Assembly: GCA_946887155.1 (NCBI GenBank) | Contig: CAMPKM010000262.1 | Span: 1-5,111, forward strand | Direction of reading: 5' to 3' | DNA length: 5,111 nucleotides | Source: an uncultured Gemmatimonadota bacterium | GTDB lineage: Bacteria > Gemmatimonadota > Gemmatimonadetes > Gemmatimonadales > Gemmatimonadaceae | Part shown: positions 1 to 5,111 of the stretch, piece after piece | Layout of the letters: each line of letters opens with the position of its first letter | Numbering within the stretch: position 1 is the stretch's first letter | The notes under the pieces: generated by a model | What the model was told of the DNA's origin: nothing | Databases searched by the model: none | Seen by the model: the letters and a program-made list of their open reading frames with translations, nothing else | Translations under genes and position numbers: made by a program

Positions 1-1
1 G

Positions 2-604
2 TTGCCGGGATCCTTCTACATCGGCTTTGCCGCCGGTGCCGCGTCGCCAACAGGTGACGTCGAGGACCTGGGCTACGACAGTGGCCTGAACCTCTCGGTG
101 CCGATCGGCTGGCACAATCCAGCGAGCGTGTTCGGCCTCCGATTGTTGCTCAGCTACAACCAGTTCAACGGTGCACCGTTCACCACCGGTGGCGGCTCGC
201 CAGTTTCGCTGTCCAATCCCGATCCCAAGGTGTACTCGGCCGAGCTGAACCTGAACATGCGCTTCCCGTTCAATGAACGGAAAACGTCGAGTCTGTACCT
301 GCTCGGCGGTGGCGGTCTCTACATGTTCCGCAATTTCGGCCAGGGTTCGGCGCTCGGTGCCTACCTCGGCAATGACGTACTCGATCCGGAAGACTCCGCC
401 AATGAATCCACGATCAACAAGTGGGGTGTCAATGGTGGTGCCGGTCTCGAGTTCGGCATAGGGACGTCGTCGCTGTTCCTCGAGTCGCGCATAGTGAACG
501 TGTTCGCGGGTCGCGATGACGAACCGAATTTCGACAGCGTGTTTGGCGAACGTGGCACGTCGGTCCGGTGGGTGCCGCTGATCGTCGGCTTCACGATTCG
601 CTAA
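2..604 (+). CDS. Outer-membrane beta-barrel protein, 5'-truncated by the window edge
   Basis: About 200 C-terminal residues are present. The visible part alternates hydrophobic and polar residues in short strands separated by Gly/Asn/Asp-rich turns, for example FYIGFAAGAASPTGD near the start, VFGLRLLLSYNQF at about residues 43-55, SLYLLGGGGLYMF at 97-109 and WGVNGGAGLEFGIG at 141-154. It ends in VPLIVGFTIR. This is the pattern of small 8-stranded OmpA/OmpX-type barrels (the OMP_b-brl class). The terminal residue is Arg rather than the usual Phe/Tyr, although a Phe sits three residues earlier. The TTG at position 2 is not a credible start: it leads straight into a barrel strand with no signal peptide, so the gene must begin upstream. 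The role could be a structural, porin-like or adhesion protein; nothing here decides. The stop is TAA at 602-604. I am fairly sure of the fold and not of the function. Confidence 0.75.
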   Translation: MPGSFYIGFAAGAASPTGDVEDLGYDSGLNLSVPIGWHNPASVFGLRLLLSYNQFNGAPFTTGGGSPVSLSNPDPKVYSAELNLNMRFPFNERKTSSLYLLGGGGLYMFRNFGQGSALGAYLGNDVLDPEDSANESTINKWGVNGGAGLEFGIGTSSLFLESRIVNVFAGRDDEPNFDSVFGERGTSVRWVPLIVGFTIR

Positions 605-615
605 GGACTGAAATC

Positions 616-651
616 GGCGGCCCGTCGTCCGTAATCGGGCGGCGGGTCGTC
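616..651 (+). terminator. GC-rich hairpin between the barrel gene and the L,D-transpeptidase gene; terminator-like without a T-run
   Basis: Bases 616-631 pair with 636-651 around the 4-base loop TAAT. That gives 16 uninterrupted pairs, four of them G-U when read as RNA on the + strand. It starts 11 bases after the barrel gene's stop, where a terminator is expected. No T-tract follows (next bases are acaggacc), so intrinsic termination would be weak or factor-assisted. It could instead be an mRNA-stabilising 3' end or a processing site. Confidence 0.45.
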
Positions 652-661
652 ACAGGACCGC

Positions 662-668
662 GAGGAAA
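662..668 (+). promoter_or_regulatory. Ribosome-binding site for the L,D-transpeptidase gene
   Basis: The purine run GAGGAAA contains AGGA at 663-666, five bases before the GTG at 672. It supports GTG as the start. No other ATG, GTG or TTG lies in this frame between the GTG and the upstream in-frame TGA at 609-611. Confidence 0.6.
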
Positions 669-671
669 GCA

Positions 672-1463
672 GTGCATCAACGAATTGTTGTCGTAGCAGC
701 ACTCTTGGCCTGCCTGACGACTGCAGGACAGGGGCAGGGGTCGGAAGAGGGCCTGACGCCGGTCGTGCCGGAGTTGCACCTGGACAGCCTGTGGGTGCCG
801 TTCCGTTCCGTAGCGGACAGCATCGAGTGGGCAAAAGCCCGCAAGGCTGCGTTTCGGGCAACGGGTCTGCGGGTCATAGTCTCCCTCCGGGAGCGACGCG
901 TGTGGGTGATTCGCGGTGGCGATACCCTGCGCACGGCCGAAGCGGCGGTGGCGTCGGGAATGACGATTGCGTTCGCCGGGCGTTCGTGGACGTTCCGGAC
1001 CCCGCGGGGCCAGCACGTCGTGCTGCGGAAGGTCGAGGATCCGGTGTGGCGTCCACCCGACTGGCTATACGCAGAAGCAGCGCTCGAGCACAACCTCGAG
1101 CTGGCAAAGCTGCGCCCGGGAAGGCCTGTTCGCGTGAGCGACGACGAGGAGCTCGTTGTCCGCGGCGAACGTGTGGGCCTGCTGCGACGATCGACCCGCG
1201 AGTTCTCGCCGCTGCCTGACGAGGAGCACATCGTATTCAACGATACGCTCTACATCCCGCCGTTCGTCACGACCAACCGCCACGTCGAAGGCGAACTCGG
1301 TCGTTATGCACTCGATCTGGGCGACGGCTACCTCATCCACGGGACGAGCAACCCGGCGAGCATCGGCCGGGCCGTCACGCACGGCTGCATCCGGCTCGGC
1401 GACGCCGATATCGAATGGCTGTACCAGAACGTGCCGGCCGGGACCACAGTGCATATCTACTGA
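672..1463 (+). CDS. Exported L,D-transpeptidase (YkuD domain)
   Basis: This 263-residue protein belongs to the YkuD family. These enzymes make 3-3 (meso-DAP to meso-DAP) peptidoglycan cross-links or attach proteins to peptidoglycan in the periplasm, via a catalytic Cys acylated by a tetrapeptide donor. The active-site signature is clear: HGT at 223-225, then G232 and THGCIRL at 236-242, giving His223, His237 and nucleophile Cys239. The typical tail DADIEWLYQNVPAGTTVHIY follows. The early YkuD motif TPRG is at 110-113 and a PVWRPPDW segment at 124-131. The stretch between these motifs and HGT (about 110 residues) is longer than in compact YkuD domains, with an insertion at roughly 134-205. The N-terminus is a short signal sequence (MHQR, then a hydrophobic IVVVAALLA). 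LLAC at 11-14 fits a lipobox but would give an unusually short lipoprotein signal; cleavage near residue 20 is the alternative. The start is GTG, supported by the upstream AGGA. The function of the domain is secure; the exact substrate is not. Confidence 0.93.
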   Translation: MHQRIVVVAALLACLTTAGQGQGSEEGLTPVVPELHLDSLWVPFRSVADSIEWAKARKAAFRATGLRVIVSLRERRVWVIRGGDTLRTAEAAVASGMTIAFAGRSWTFRTPRGQHVVLRKVEDPVWRPPDWLYAEAALEHNLELAKLRPGRPVRVSDDEELVVRGERVGLLRRSTREFSPLPDEEHIVFNDTLYIPPFVTTNRHVEGELGRYALDLGDGYLIHGTSNPASIGRAVTHGCIRLGDADIEWLYQNVPAGTTVHIY

Positions 1464-1613
1464 CGGGATAGGCCGGCCTCCCCACACGGGCGAAGTCCGT
1501 AACCTGCCTCACCTTGGGACGGCCCCGGTCGCCTAACGCGAGCGACACCTGGAGCAGGCGCCGGTGTAGCACTGGCGAACTCGTTTGGATGAATTCTCCA
1601 GAGGACTATCCCG
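1464..1613. other. Non-coding gap with several short inverted repeats
   Basis: No convincing reading frame occupies these 150 bases. They contain the 10-base palindrome AGGCCGGCCT at 1470-1479, flanked by GGG and CCC, directly after the transpeptidase stop. A 5-pair stem joins 1528-1532 and 1542-1546. An 8-pair hairpin (1559-1566 with 1570-1577, loop TAG, one G-U) lies 36 bases before the next ATG. None is followed by a clear T-run. The region should hold the end of one transcript and the promoter and 5' leader of the next, but I see no good -35/-10 pair. Confidence 0.5.
1601..1605 (+). promoter_or_regulatory. Ribosome-binding site for the kinase-like/barrel gene
   Basis: GAGGA lies eight bases before the ATG at 1614, an ideal spacing. 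The encoded protein then begins with a textbook signal peptide, so this start is well supported. Confidence 0.65.
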
Positions 1614-2747
1614 ATGCGAATCGCTCGATGCGCTGCTGTTCATACATCTGTTCTGGTCGTGGCGGCGGTGACCGCTCTCGCCTTCAGCAACACCGCCTGG
1701 GCGCAAGTCGTGCCGCCGCCCCCGCCCGGGACCGATAGCGTAGTCGTTCAGCCGAGCCACAAGTACGGCGCGAGTGGCGTGCACCGGTTCCTGTTAGGCG
1801 ACAACTACCGCGACCTGTGGGCGAAGCCGGTCAAGGTGCCGGTCCTCGACATGGCGACCTATGCCGGTGGCCTGAAGGGGGAGGAAGAGGGAGGCAACGC
1901 GCAGACCCGCAACCTTCACCTGCGCGGCGCCGATGGAAAGGAGTACGTATTCCGGCCGATCTTCAAGGAAGTGCTGCAGATCGACGAAGAGCTGAAGAAC
2001 ACCCTGCTCGAGGACATCTTCGCCGATGGCTTGAGCGCATCGCACCCGGCGGCGACCGTCCTGCCCAGCCCGATCCTCGCGGCGGCGGGCGTCATTCATG
2101 CCACGCCCGTTCTCTACGTGATGCCTGACGACGAGCGACTCGGCGAGTTCCGCGACTTCGCCGGCAAGCTGGGCACGATGGAGGAGTTTCCCGAGGACCC
2201 TGACGATGGAAACGTCGGCTGGTTCGGCGCCGTTGATGTCATCGACAGCGAGGACATCCTCGAGCGCCTCAACGAAGACGGCTCCAACCGGATCGACGCG
2301 CACGCGCTCCTGACGGCGCGATTGATCGACCTGCTGATCGGTGATAACGATCGCCACCCCGGGCAGTGGAAGTGGATCCGCCGGTCCAACGACGACCGCG
2401 AACTCTGGGTTCCGATGCCGCGTGATCGCGACAAGGCATTCGTTTCCTATGAAGGCTTCCTGTTGAAAGCCGCGCGTCTGGCCCTGCCGCGGCTCGTGAC
2501 GTACCGGACGATTCCGCAGACGGCCAGCTTCTACAATGCCGTGGACTTCGATCGCCGCCTCCTGGTGGGGCTGGATCGCGCCGACTTCGACTCGACGGCG
2601 AAATTCCTGAAGCGAGTCATCACCGATGCGGTCATCGACAGCGCGGTGAAGCTGATGCCGAAGGAATGGCACGGTGTCGAACCCTCGCTGGCCAGCCGTA
2701 TCAAGGCCCGGCGCGACACACTGCCTTCGGCGGCCGATGGCTATTAA
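1614..2747 (+). CDS. N-terminal half: exported protein with atypical-kinase-like domain (GDNDRH motif)
   Basis: The frame encodes 377 residues. Residues 1-30 are a clear signal peptide (MRIAR, hydrophobic VLVVAAVTALAF, cleavage after AWA). A proline-rich stretch (34-38) follows, then a segment with YRDLWAKPVKVPVLD at 65-79. NLHLRGADGKEYVFRPIFKE (100-119) resembles the beta strands carrying a nucleotide-binding Lys (K118 is a candidate). SHPAA, AAGVIHATP and MPDDERLGEF (143-179) form the middle. The putative catalytic loop is GDNDRH at 243-248 (Asp246), and the putative metal-binding segment is PRDRDKAF at 269-276 (Asp271/Asp273). The order and spacing recall the atypical kinases of the HipA, PI4K and FAM20 type, whose loops also carry D-R-H or D-x-H. 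The kinase assignment is inference; no activity or substrate can be read from the sequence. If the TAA is real, the product is a secreted, truncated protein lacking its barrel. Confidence 0.8.
   Translation: MRIARCAAVHTSVLVVAAVTALAFSNTAWAQVVPPPPPGTDSVVVQPSHKYGASGVHRFLLGDNYRDLWAKPVKVPVLDMATYAGGLKGEEEGGNAQTRNLHLRGADGKEYVFRPIFKEVLQIDEELKNTLLEDIFADGLSASHPAATVLPSPILAAAGVIHATPVLYVMPDDERLGEFRDFAGKLGTMEEFPEDPDDGNVGWFGAVDVIDSEDILERLNEDGSNRIDAHALLTARLIDLLIGDNDRHPGQWKWIRRSNDDRELWVPMPRDRDKAFVSYEGFLLKAARLALPRLVTYRTIPQTASFYNAVDFDRRLLVGLDRADFDSTAKFLKRVITDAVIDSAVKLMPKEWHGVEPSLASRIKARRDTLPSAADGY
2745..2747 (+). other. In-frame ochre stop splitting the fusion gene
   Basis: The TAA follows GGC TAT and precedes CGC GGG TTG TTC, which continues the same protein. 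A single C-to-A change at 2747 (TAC to TAA) would account for it. It is not TGA or TAG, so selenocysteine or pyrrolysine recoding does not apply. Confidence 0.85.
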
Positions 2748-2753
2748 CGCGGG

Positions 2754-4361
2754 TTGTTCACCATCGTCGACCTGCACGGCAGCGATGCCGGCGATCGCGC
2801 GACGATCGTCAGGCAGGCCGACGGCAGCATTGACCTGAAGCTGGCGTCCAAGGGCGTAACCTATCTCGACCGGAAGTTTTCGCCCGACGACACGAAGGAA
2901 GTCCGGTTGTACCTGCATGCCGGCCCGGATACGGCCGACGTGACGGGCCACGTCGACCGGAGTATCCCGCTCTGGATCGTCGGTGGCGCCGGACCCAACG
3001 TGCTCACGGATTCCTCAACGGTGGGTGGGAAGGCGCGACCCACGCGCATCTACGACAACGGCGGCACGGCACCCGCGGCGAATGTCATCGTGGCCGCCGG
3101 GGACGTGAACTTGCCCAAGCCGGATTCAGCCAGCGCAGATAGCGGCAAGGGAGATAGCAGCAAGTCAGACAGCAGCAAGTCAGACAGCAGCAAGGCCGCA
3201 GACGACGAACAAAAGCCCGAGGGCGGATATGACCCGGATACGGCGTGGAATCGACGCCCGATGGTGCAGATGAACGGGTACGAACTGCCGCCCTTTCGCG
3301 ATCGCGGGGCAAGCATCCGTCCGACCCTGACCATCTCGACCGGCCGCGGACTCGGCATCATGCCGACGCTGGAAATTACGCGCCGGAAGTACGGGTTCCG
3401 GCAGTTCCCTTATGCCAGCCGCACCGAGTTCGAGGTGGGGTACTCCACGGCGTTGCAGGCGTGGGAAGTCGAGCTCGAGACGGACAACCGGTTCGAGAGC
3501 TCACGCATGTTTATCGCCACCGAAACGGGACTGTCACAACTGATGACCGGCCGCTTTGGCGGATTCGGCAACGACCTGGAGCAACCGGAAGATCGCACGA
3601 CGCTCGAGGTGAAACAGAAGCAGTTCTATTTCCAGCCGTCGTTAGGGTGGGCCTTCACGCCGTATACCGATTTCACCGTTGGGCCGGTCGTGAAGTACAC
3701 CAGCACCGACAGCATCCCAGATCGTGTCATCACGGAACTGCAGCCGTATGGCTTCCGCCGGTTCGGCCAGGCAGGCTTTCTGGCTCGGCTGCTGCATGAG
3801 TCCGATCGGAAACTGGTGAAGCATGGCGGCACGGCGGACGAGCTCATGTCCGAGGAGCCCAGGCACGTGTTCACGCTCGATGCCACCGCCGCGGTGTATC
3901 CGGCGGTGTGGGACACTCGCACGACGTTTGGAACGCTCTCCGCCGTTGCTAGCAGCAAGATCACGCTGCCGTGGCCGCTGAGTCCGGTCTTCGCGACACG
4001 CGTCGGCGGGCAGCAGAACTTTGGCGATGCACCGTATTTCGAGTCGGCCTTCCTCGGCGGGCGCCAGTCCGTCCGCACGCTTCGCCGCCAGGCGCTTGCG
4101 GGTGATGCGATGCTCTTCGGCACTGCTGAACTTCGTATCCCGATCGCCAGCTTCCCATTCATCCTTCCCTTGAATACCGGTGTATTCGGGTTCGCCGACG
4201 CGGGCCGGGTGTATGTAGATGGTGAGTCCCCCGGGGGCTGGCATACCGGCCTGGGCGGTGGGGTATGGCTTGGTGTGTTGAAGTCAACTACGAGCCTGTC
4301 GATGACGTTCAGTAACAGTCGCGACAGGAGGATCTTGTTTGGGACGGGATTCGTTTTCTGA
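2754..4361 (+). CDS. C-terminal half: beta module, repeat linker and Omp85-like outer-membrane barrel
   Basis: The frame is open for 535 codons counted from the TTG at 2754, but that TTG is probably an internal Leu codon: only CGCGGG precedes it, with no purine-rich binding site, and no signal peptide follows. Residues 1-118 form a beta-rich module with DDTKEVRLYLHAG at 45-57 and IPLWIVGGAGPNVLTDSS at 71-88, as I recall from proteins placed ahead of BamA/TamA-type barrels. Residues 124-148 are a Ser/Asp/Lys repeat linker. From about 168 to 535 come regular amphipathic strands of a barrel. LGGRQSVRTLRRQALAGD at 434-451 matches the LGG...(V/L)RG(F/Y) loop of the Omp85/surface-antigen family, except that Thr replaces the Gly of the VRG motif. 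AELRIPI, FGFADAGRVY and GGGVWLGVL follow, and the last residue is Phe, the usual recognition signal for barrel assembly. The next gene starts nine bases downstream. Confidence 0.75.
   Translation: MFTIVDLHGSDAGDRATIVRQADGSIDLKLASKGVTYLDRKFSPDDTKEVRLYLHAGPDTADVTGHVDRSIPLWIVGGAGPNVLTDSSTVGGKARPTRIYDNGGTAPAANVIVAAGDVNLPKPDSASADSGKGDSSKSDSSKSDSSKAADDEQKPEGGYDPDTAWNRRPMVQMNGYELPPFRDRGASIRPTLTISTGRGLGIMPTLEITRRKYGFRQFPYASRTEFEVGYSTALQAWEVELETDNRFESSRMFIATETGLSQLMTGRFGGFGNDLEQPEDRTTLEVKQKQFYFQPSLGWAFTPYTDFTVGPVVKYTSTDSIPDRVITELQPYGFRRFGQAGFLARLLHESDRKLVKHGGTADELMSEEPRHVFTLDATAAVYPAVWDTRTTFGTLSAVASSKITLPWPLSPVFATRVGGQQNFGDAPYFESAFLGGRQSVRTLRRQALAGDAMLFGTAELRIPIASFPFILPLNTGVFGFADAGRVYVDGESPGGWHTGLGGGVWLGVLKSTTSLSMTFSNSRDRRILFGTGFVF
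3123..3197 (+). repeat. Five tandem 15-base units encoding a DSSKS-type linker
   Basis: Units start at 3123, 3138, 3153, 3168 and 3183 and encode DSASA, DSGKG, DSSKS, DSSKS and DSSKA. The last three are nearly identical as DNA (GAYAGCAGCAAG plus one codon), so unit duplication is recent. The repeat is a multiple of three, so changes in copy number keep the frame. It forms a flexible hydrophilic spacer between the beta module and the barrel. Confidence 0.9.
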
Positions 4362-4364
4362 TCC

Positions 4365-4369
4365 AGGAG
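4365..4369 (+). promoter_or_regulatory. AGGAG just before the metallophosphoesterase start
   Basis: AGGAG is separated from the ATG at 4371 by a single base, which is too close for ordinary initiation there. It would sit 16 bases before an in-frame TTG at 4386. Coupling to translation ending at 4361 may make up for the poor spacing. Confidence 0.4.
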
Positions 4370-4370
4370 C

Positions 4371-5111
4371 ATGAACACACGAACGTTGAAACGTCGTCGC
4401 GGCGGTCGGCTCGGTCTCTCCGCGCTTGCGGCGACGCTGCTCGCTGTCAATTGCTTTCCCCCAGTCGAGGTGACACCGCCGCCAGCGGACGCGCCGGCAG
4501 AACTGCTCGCCATCGCCGGGGCGGCGGTGCTCATTGGTACGGGTGACATCGCCGTCTGCGGCACGCCGTACGACGAAGCGACCGCTCGCATCGTTGACAG
4601 CGTTTCACGCGCCGACAGTGCGGCGGGGGTCGAAGACGCGATCTTCACGACCGGTGACAACTGGTATCCGACCGGCGCGAAGGTCAACCTCGATCGGTGC
4701 TGGAGACCGTCATGGGGCGATACCACGAAGCGCATCATGAGCCGGCTGCGTCCGACACTTGGCAATCACGACATGCAGAGCGGGTTCGCGGAAGCGTATT
4801 TCGAGCTGTTCGGGGACCGCGCCGGGGAAAAGGGGAAGGGCTTTTATTCGTACGACCTCGGCGCGTGGAAAGTCATCGCGCTGAACAGCGAGATCGTGAC
4901 GAACCCTGCGTATTCGGTCGAGACGCGGCGTGAACAGGAGGAATGGTTGAAGAAGGAGCTCGCGGGCAACACGAAGAAATGCACCGTGGCCTATTTCCAC
5001 CGGCCGCGATTCAGCTCGGGCGGCCACGCGGGCGAATATCGCATGACCGGATTGTGGGACATCATGTACGAGGGCAACGTGGACGTGGTCATCAACGGCC
5101 ACGAACACCAT
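4371..5111 (+). CDS. Exported metallophosphoesterase (calcineurin-like fold, purple-acid-phosphatase-like motifs), 3'-truncated
   Basis: The frame is open from the ATG at 4371 to the window end, giving 247 residues without a stop. Metal-site motifs appear in the correct order: GDIA (Asp59), GDNWY at 95-99 (Asp96, Tyr99), GNHD at 131-134 (Asn132, His133), YFHRP (His210) and GHEHH (His244, His246). The GDxxY form with a possible Tyr ligand is characteristic of purple acid phosphatases, so a di-metal phosphomonoesterase or phosphodiesterase is likely; the substrate cannot be told. The N-terminus is basic (TLKRRRGGR) followed by hydrophobic LGLSALAATLLAV. Cys28 lies where a lipoprotein Cys would be, but Asn27 just before it does not fit a standard lipobox. 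A Pro-rich spacer (30-42) follows, so the enzyme is probably exported and perhaps membrane-anchored. It starts nine bases after the barrel gene's stop, so the two are very likely one operon. Only the C-terminal end of the domain should be missing. Confidence 0.9.
   Translation, partial: MNTRTLKRRRGGRLGLSALAATLLAVNCFPPVEVTPPPADAPAELLAIAGAAVLIGTGDIAVCGTPYDEATARIVDSVSRADSAAGVEDAIFTTGDNWYPTGAKVNLDRCWRPSWGDTTKRIMSRLRPTLGNHDMQSGFAEAYFELFGDRAGEKGKGFYSYDLGAWKVIALNSEIVTNPAYSVETRREQEEWLKKELAGNTKKCTVAYFHRPRFSSGGHAGEYRMTGLWDIMYEGNVDVVINGHEHH

Larger units (their letters stand above)
1614..4361 (+). pseudogene. Kinase-like domain fused to Omp85-like outer-membrane barrel, interrupted by one in-frame TAA
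   Basis: The two open stretches 1614-2744 and 2748-4358 are in the same frame and separated only by TAA at 2745-2747. Read through, they give one 915-residue protein: signal peptide, kinase-like domain, small beta module, repeat linker and C-terminal barrel ending in Phe. The sequence across the break reads GY-stop-RGLFTIVDLHGSD. From memory of similar large outer-membrane proteins, a YY pair followed by a hydrophobic residue and V-D is typical there, so an ancestral TAC (Tyr) is likely. The downstream half has no start with a ribosome-binding site and no signal peptide, so it cannot reach the outer membrane on its own. No other stop or frameshift is seen in 535 codons, so the lesion is recent, a sequence error, or tolerated by read-through. 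Calling it a pseudogene depends on the base being correct. Confidence 0.7.

Noticed and set aside
2..4. TTG as the true start of the first gene
   Set aside because: The protein would begin inside a barrel strand without a signal peptide; the gene is cut by the window edge.
1514..1540. Possible promoter beginning with TTGGGA
   Set aside because: No matching -10 element occurs at 16-18 bases; the only TA-containing bases (CTAACG) are too close and poorly matched.
2754..2756. TTG as an independent start for the barrel protein
   Set aside because: There is no ribosome-binding site in the six bases after the stop, no signal peptide for a protein that must be exported, and the frame is continuous with the upstream domain.
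2740..2760. Programmed recoding (selenocysteine, pyrrolysine or frameshift) at the internal stop
   Set aside because: The codon is TAA, there is no change of frame, and I see no slippery run or strong hairpin right after it.
1794..2951. Long minus-strand open frame of 385 codons antisense to the kinase-like domain
   Set aside because: It mirrors a + strand gene with clear domains, has no recognisable motif or signal, and such antisense frames are common opposite GC-rich genes. It also crosses the two halves of the fusion gene.
3626..4765. Minus-strand open frame of 379 codons opposite the barrel and phosphoesterase starts
   Set aside because: It spans the boundary of two well-supported + strand genes and its composition (Ser/Arg/Pro-rich) is typical of a shadow frame.
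4710..5111. Minus-strand frame reaching the window end
   Set aside because: It is fully opposite the metallophosphoesterase, whose metal-site motifs prove the + strand frame.

Overview
This is a GC-rich bacterial stretch in which every supportable gene lies on the + strand. All the products look exported or envelope-located. The protein styles are a short Gemmatimonadota-like porin-type barrel, a YkuD enzyme with an internal insertion, and a large kinase-like/Omp85-like fusion. Together they suggest a diderm from the Gemmatimonadota or a related phylum. That placement is inferred from the look of the proteins and the base composition; there is no 16S or marker gene here.

Layout: the window opens inside a small outer-membrane beta-barrel protein (ends at 604). 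A strong GC hairpin follows, then a GTG-started exported L,D-transpeptidase with a complete YkuD active site (672-1463). A 150-base non-coding gap containing several short inverted repeats separates it from the second group. That group starts with one long reading frame, 1614-4361, which encodes in order a signal peptide, an atypical-kinase-like domain (GDNDRH and PRDRDKAF motifs), a small beta-rich module, a Ser/Asp/Lys repeat linker and an Omp85-like barrel ending in Phe. This frame is interrupted once, by a TAA at 2745-2747, with no shift of frame. Nine bases after its stop begins a metallophosphoesterase with a signal-peptide-like start, which runs off the window end.

How the genes may work together: the first two encode an outer-membrane protein and a peptidoglycan cross-linking enzyme, and they may simply be neighbours. 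The last two are almost certainly co-transcribed. They pair a kinase-like domain anchored to an outer-membrane barrel with an exported phosphoesterase. An envelope phosphorylation/dephosphorylation pair is a reasonable hypothesis, but the sequence alone does not show it.

The most notable observation is the in-frame stop in the fusion gene. It falls where a single TAC-to-TAA change would explain it, and it leaves the barrel half without a signal peptide or a ribosome-binding site. This is either a recent nonsense mutation, a sequencing/assembly error, or (least likely) a stop that is read through. No RNA gene, insertion sequence, CRISPR array or origin is visible.
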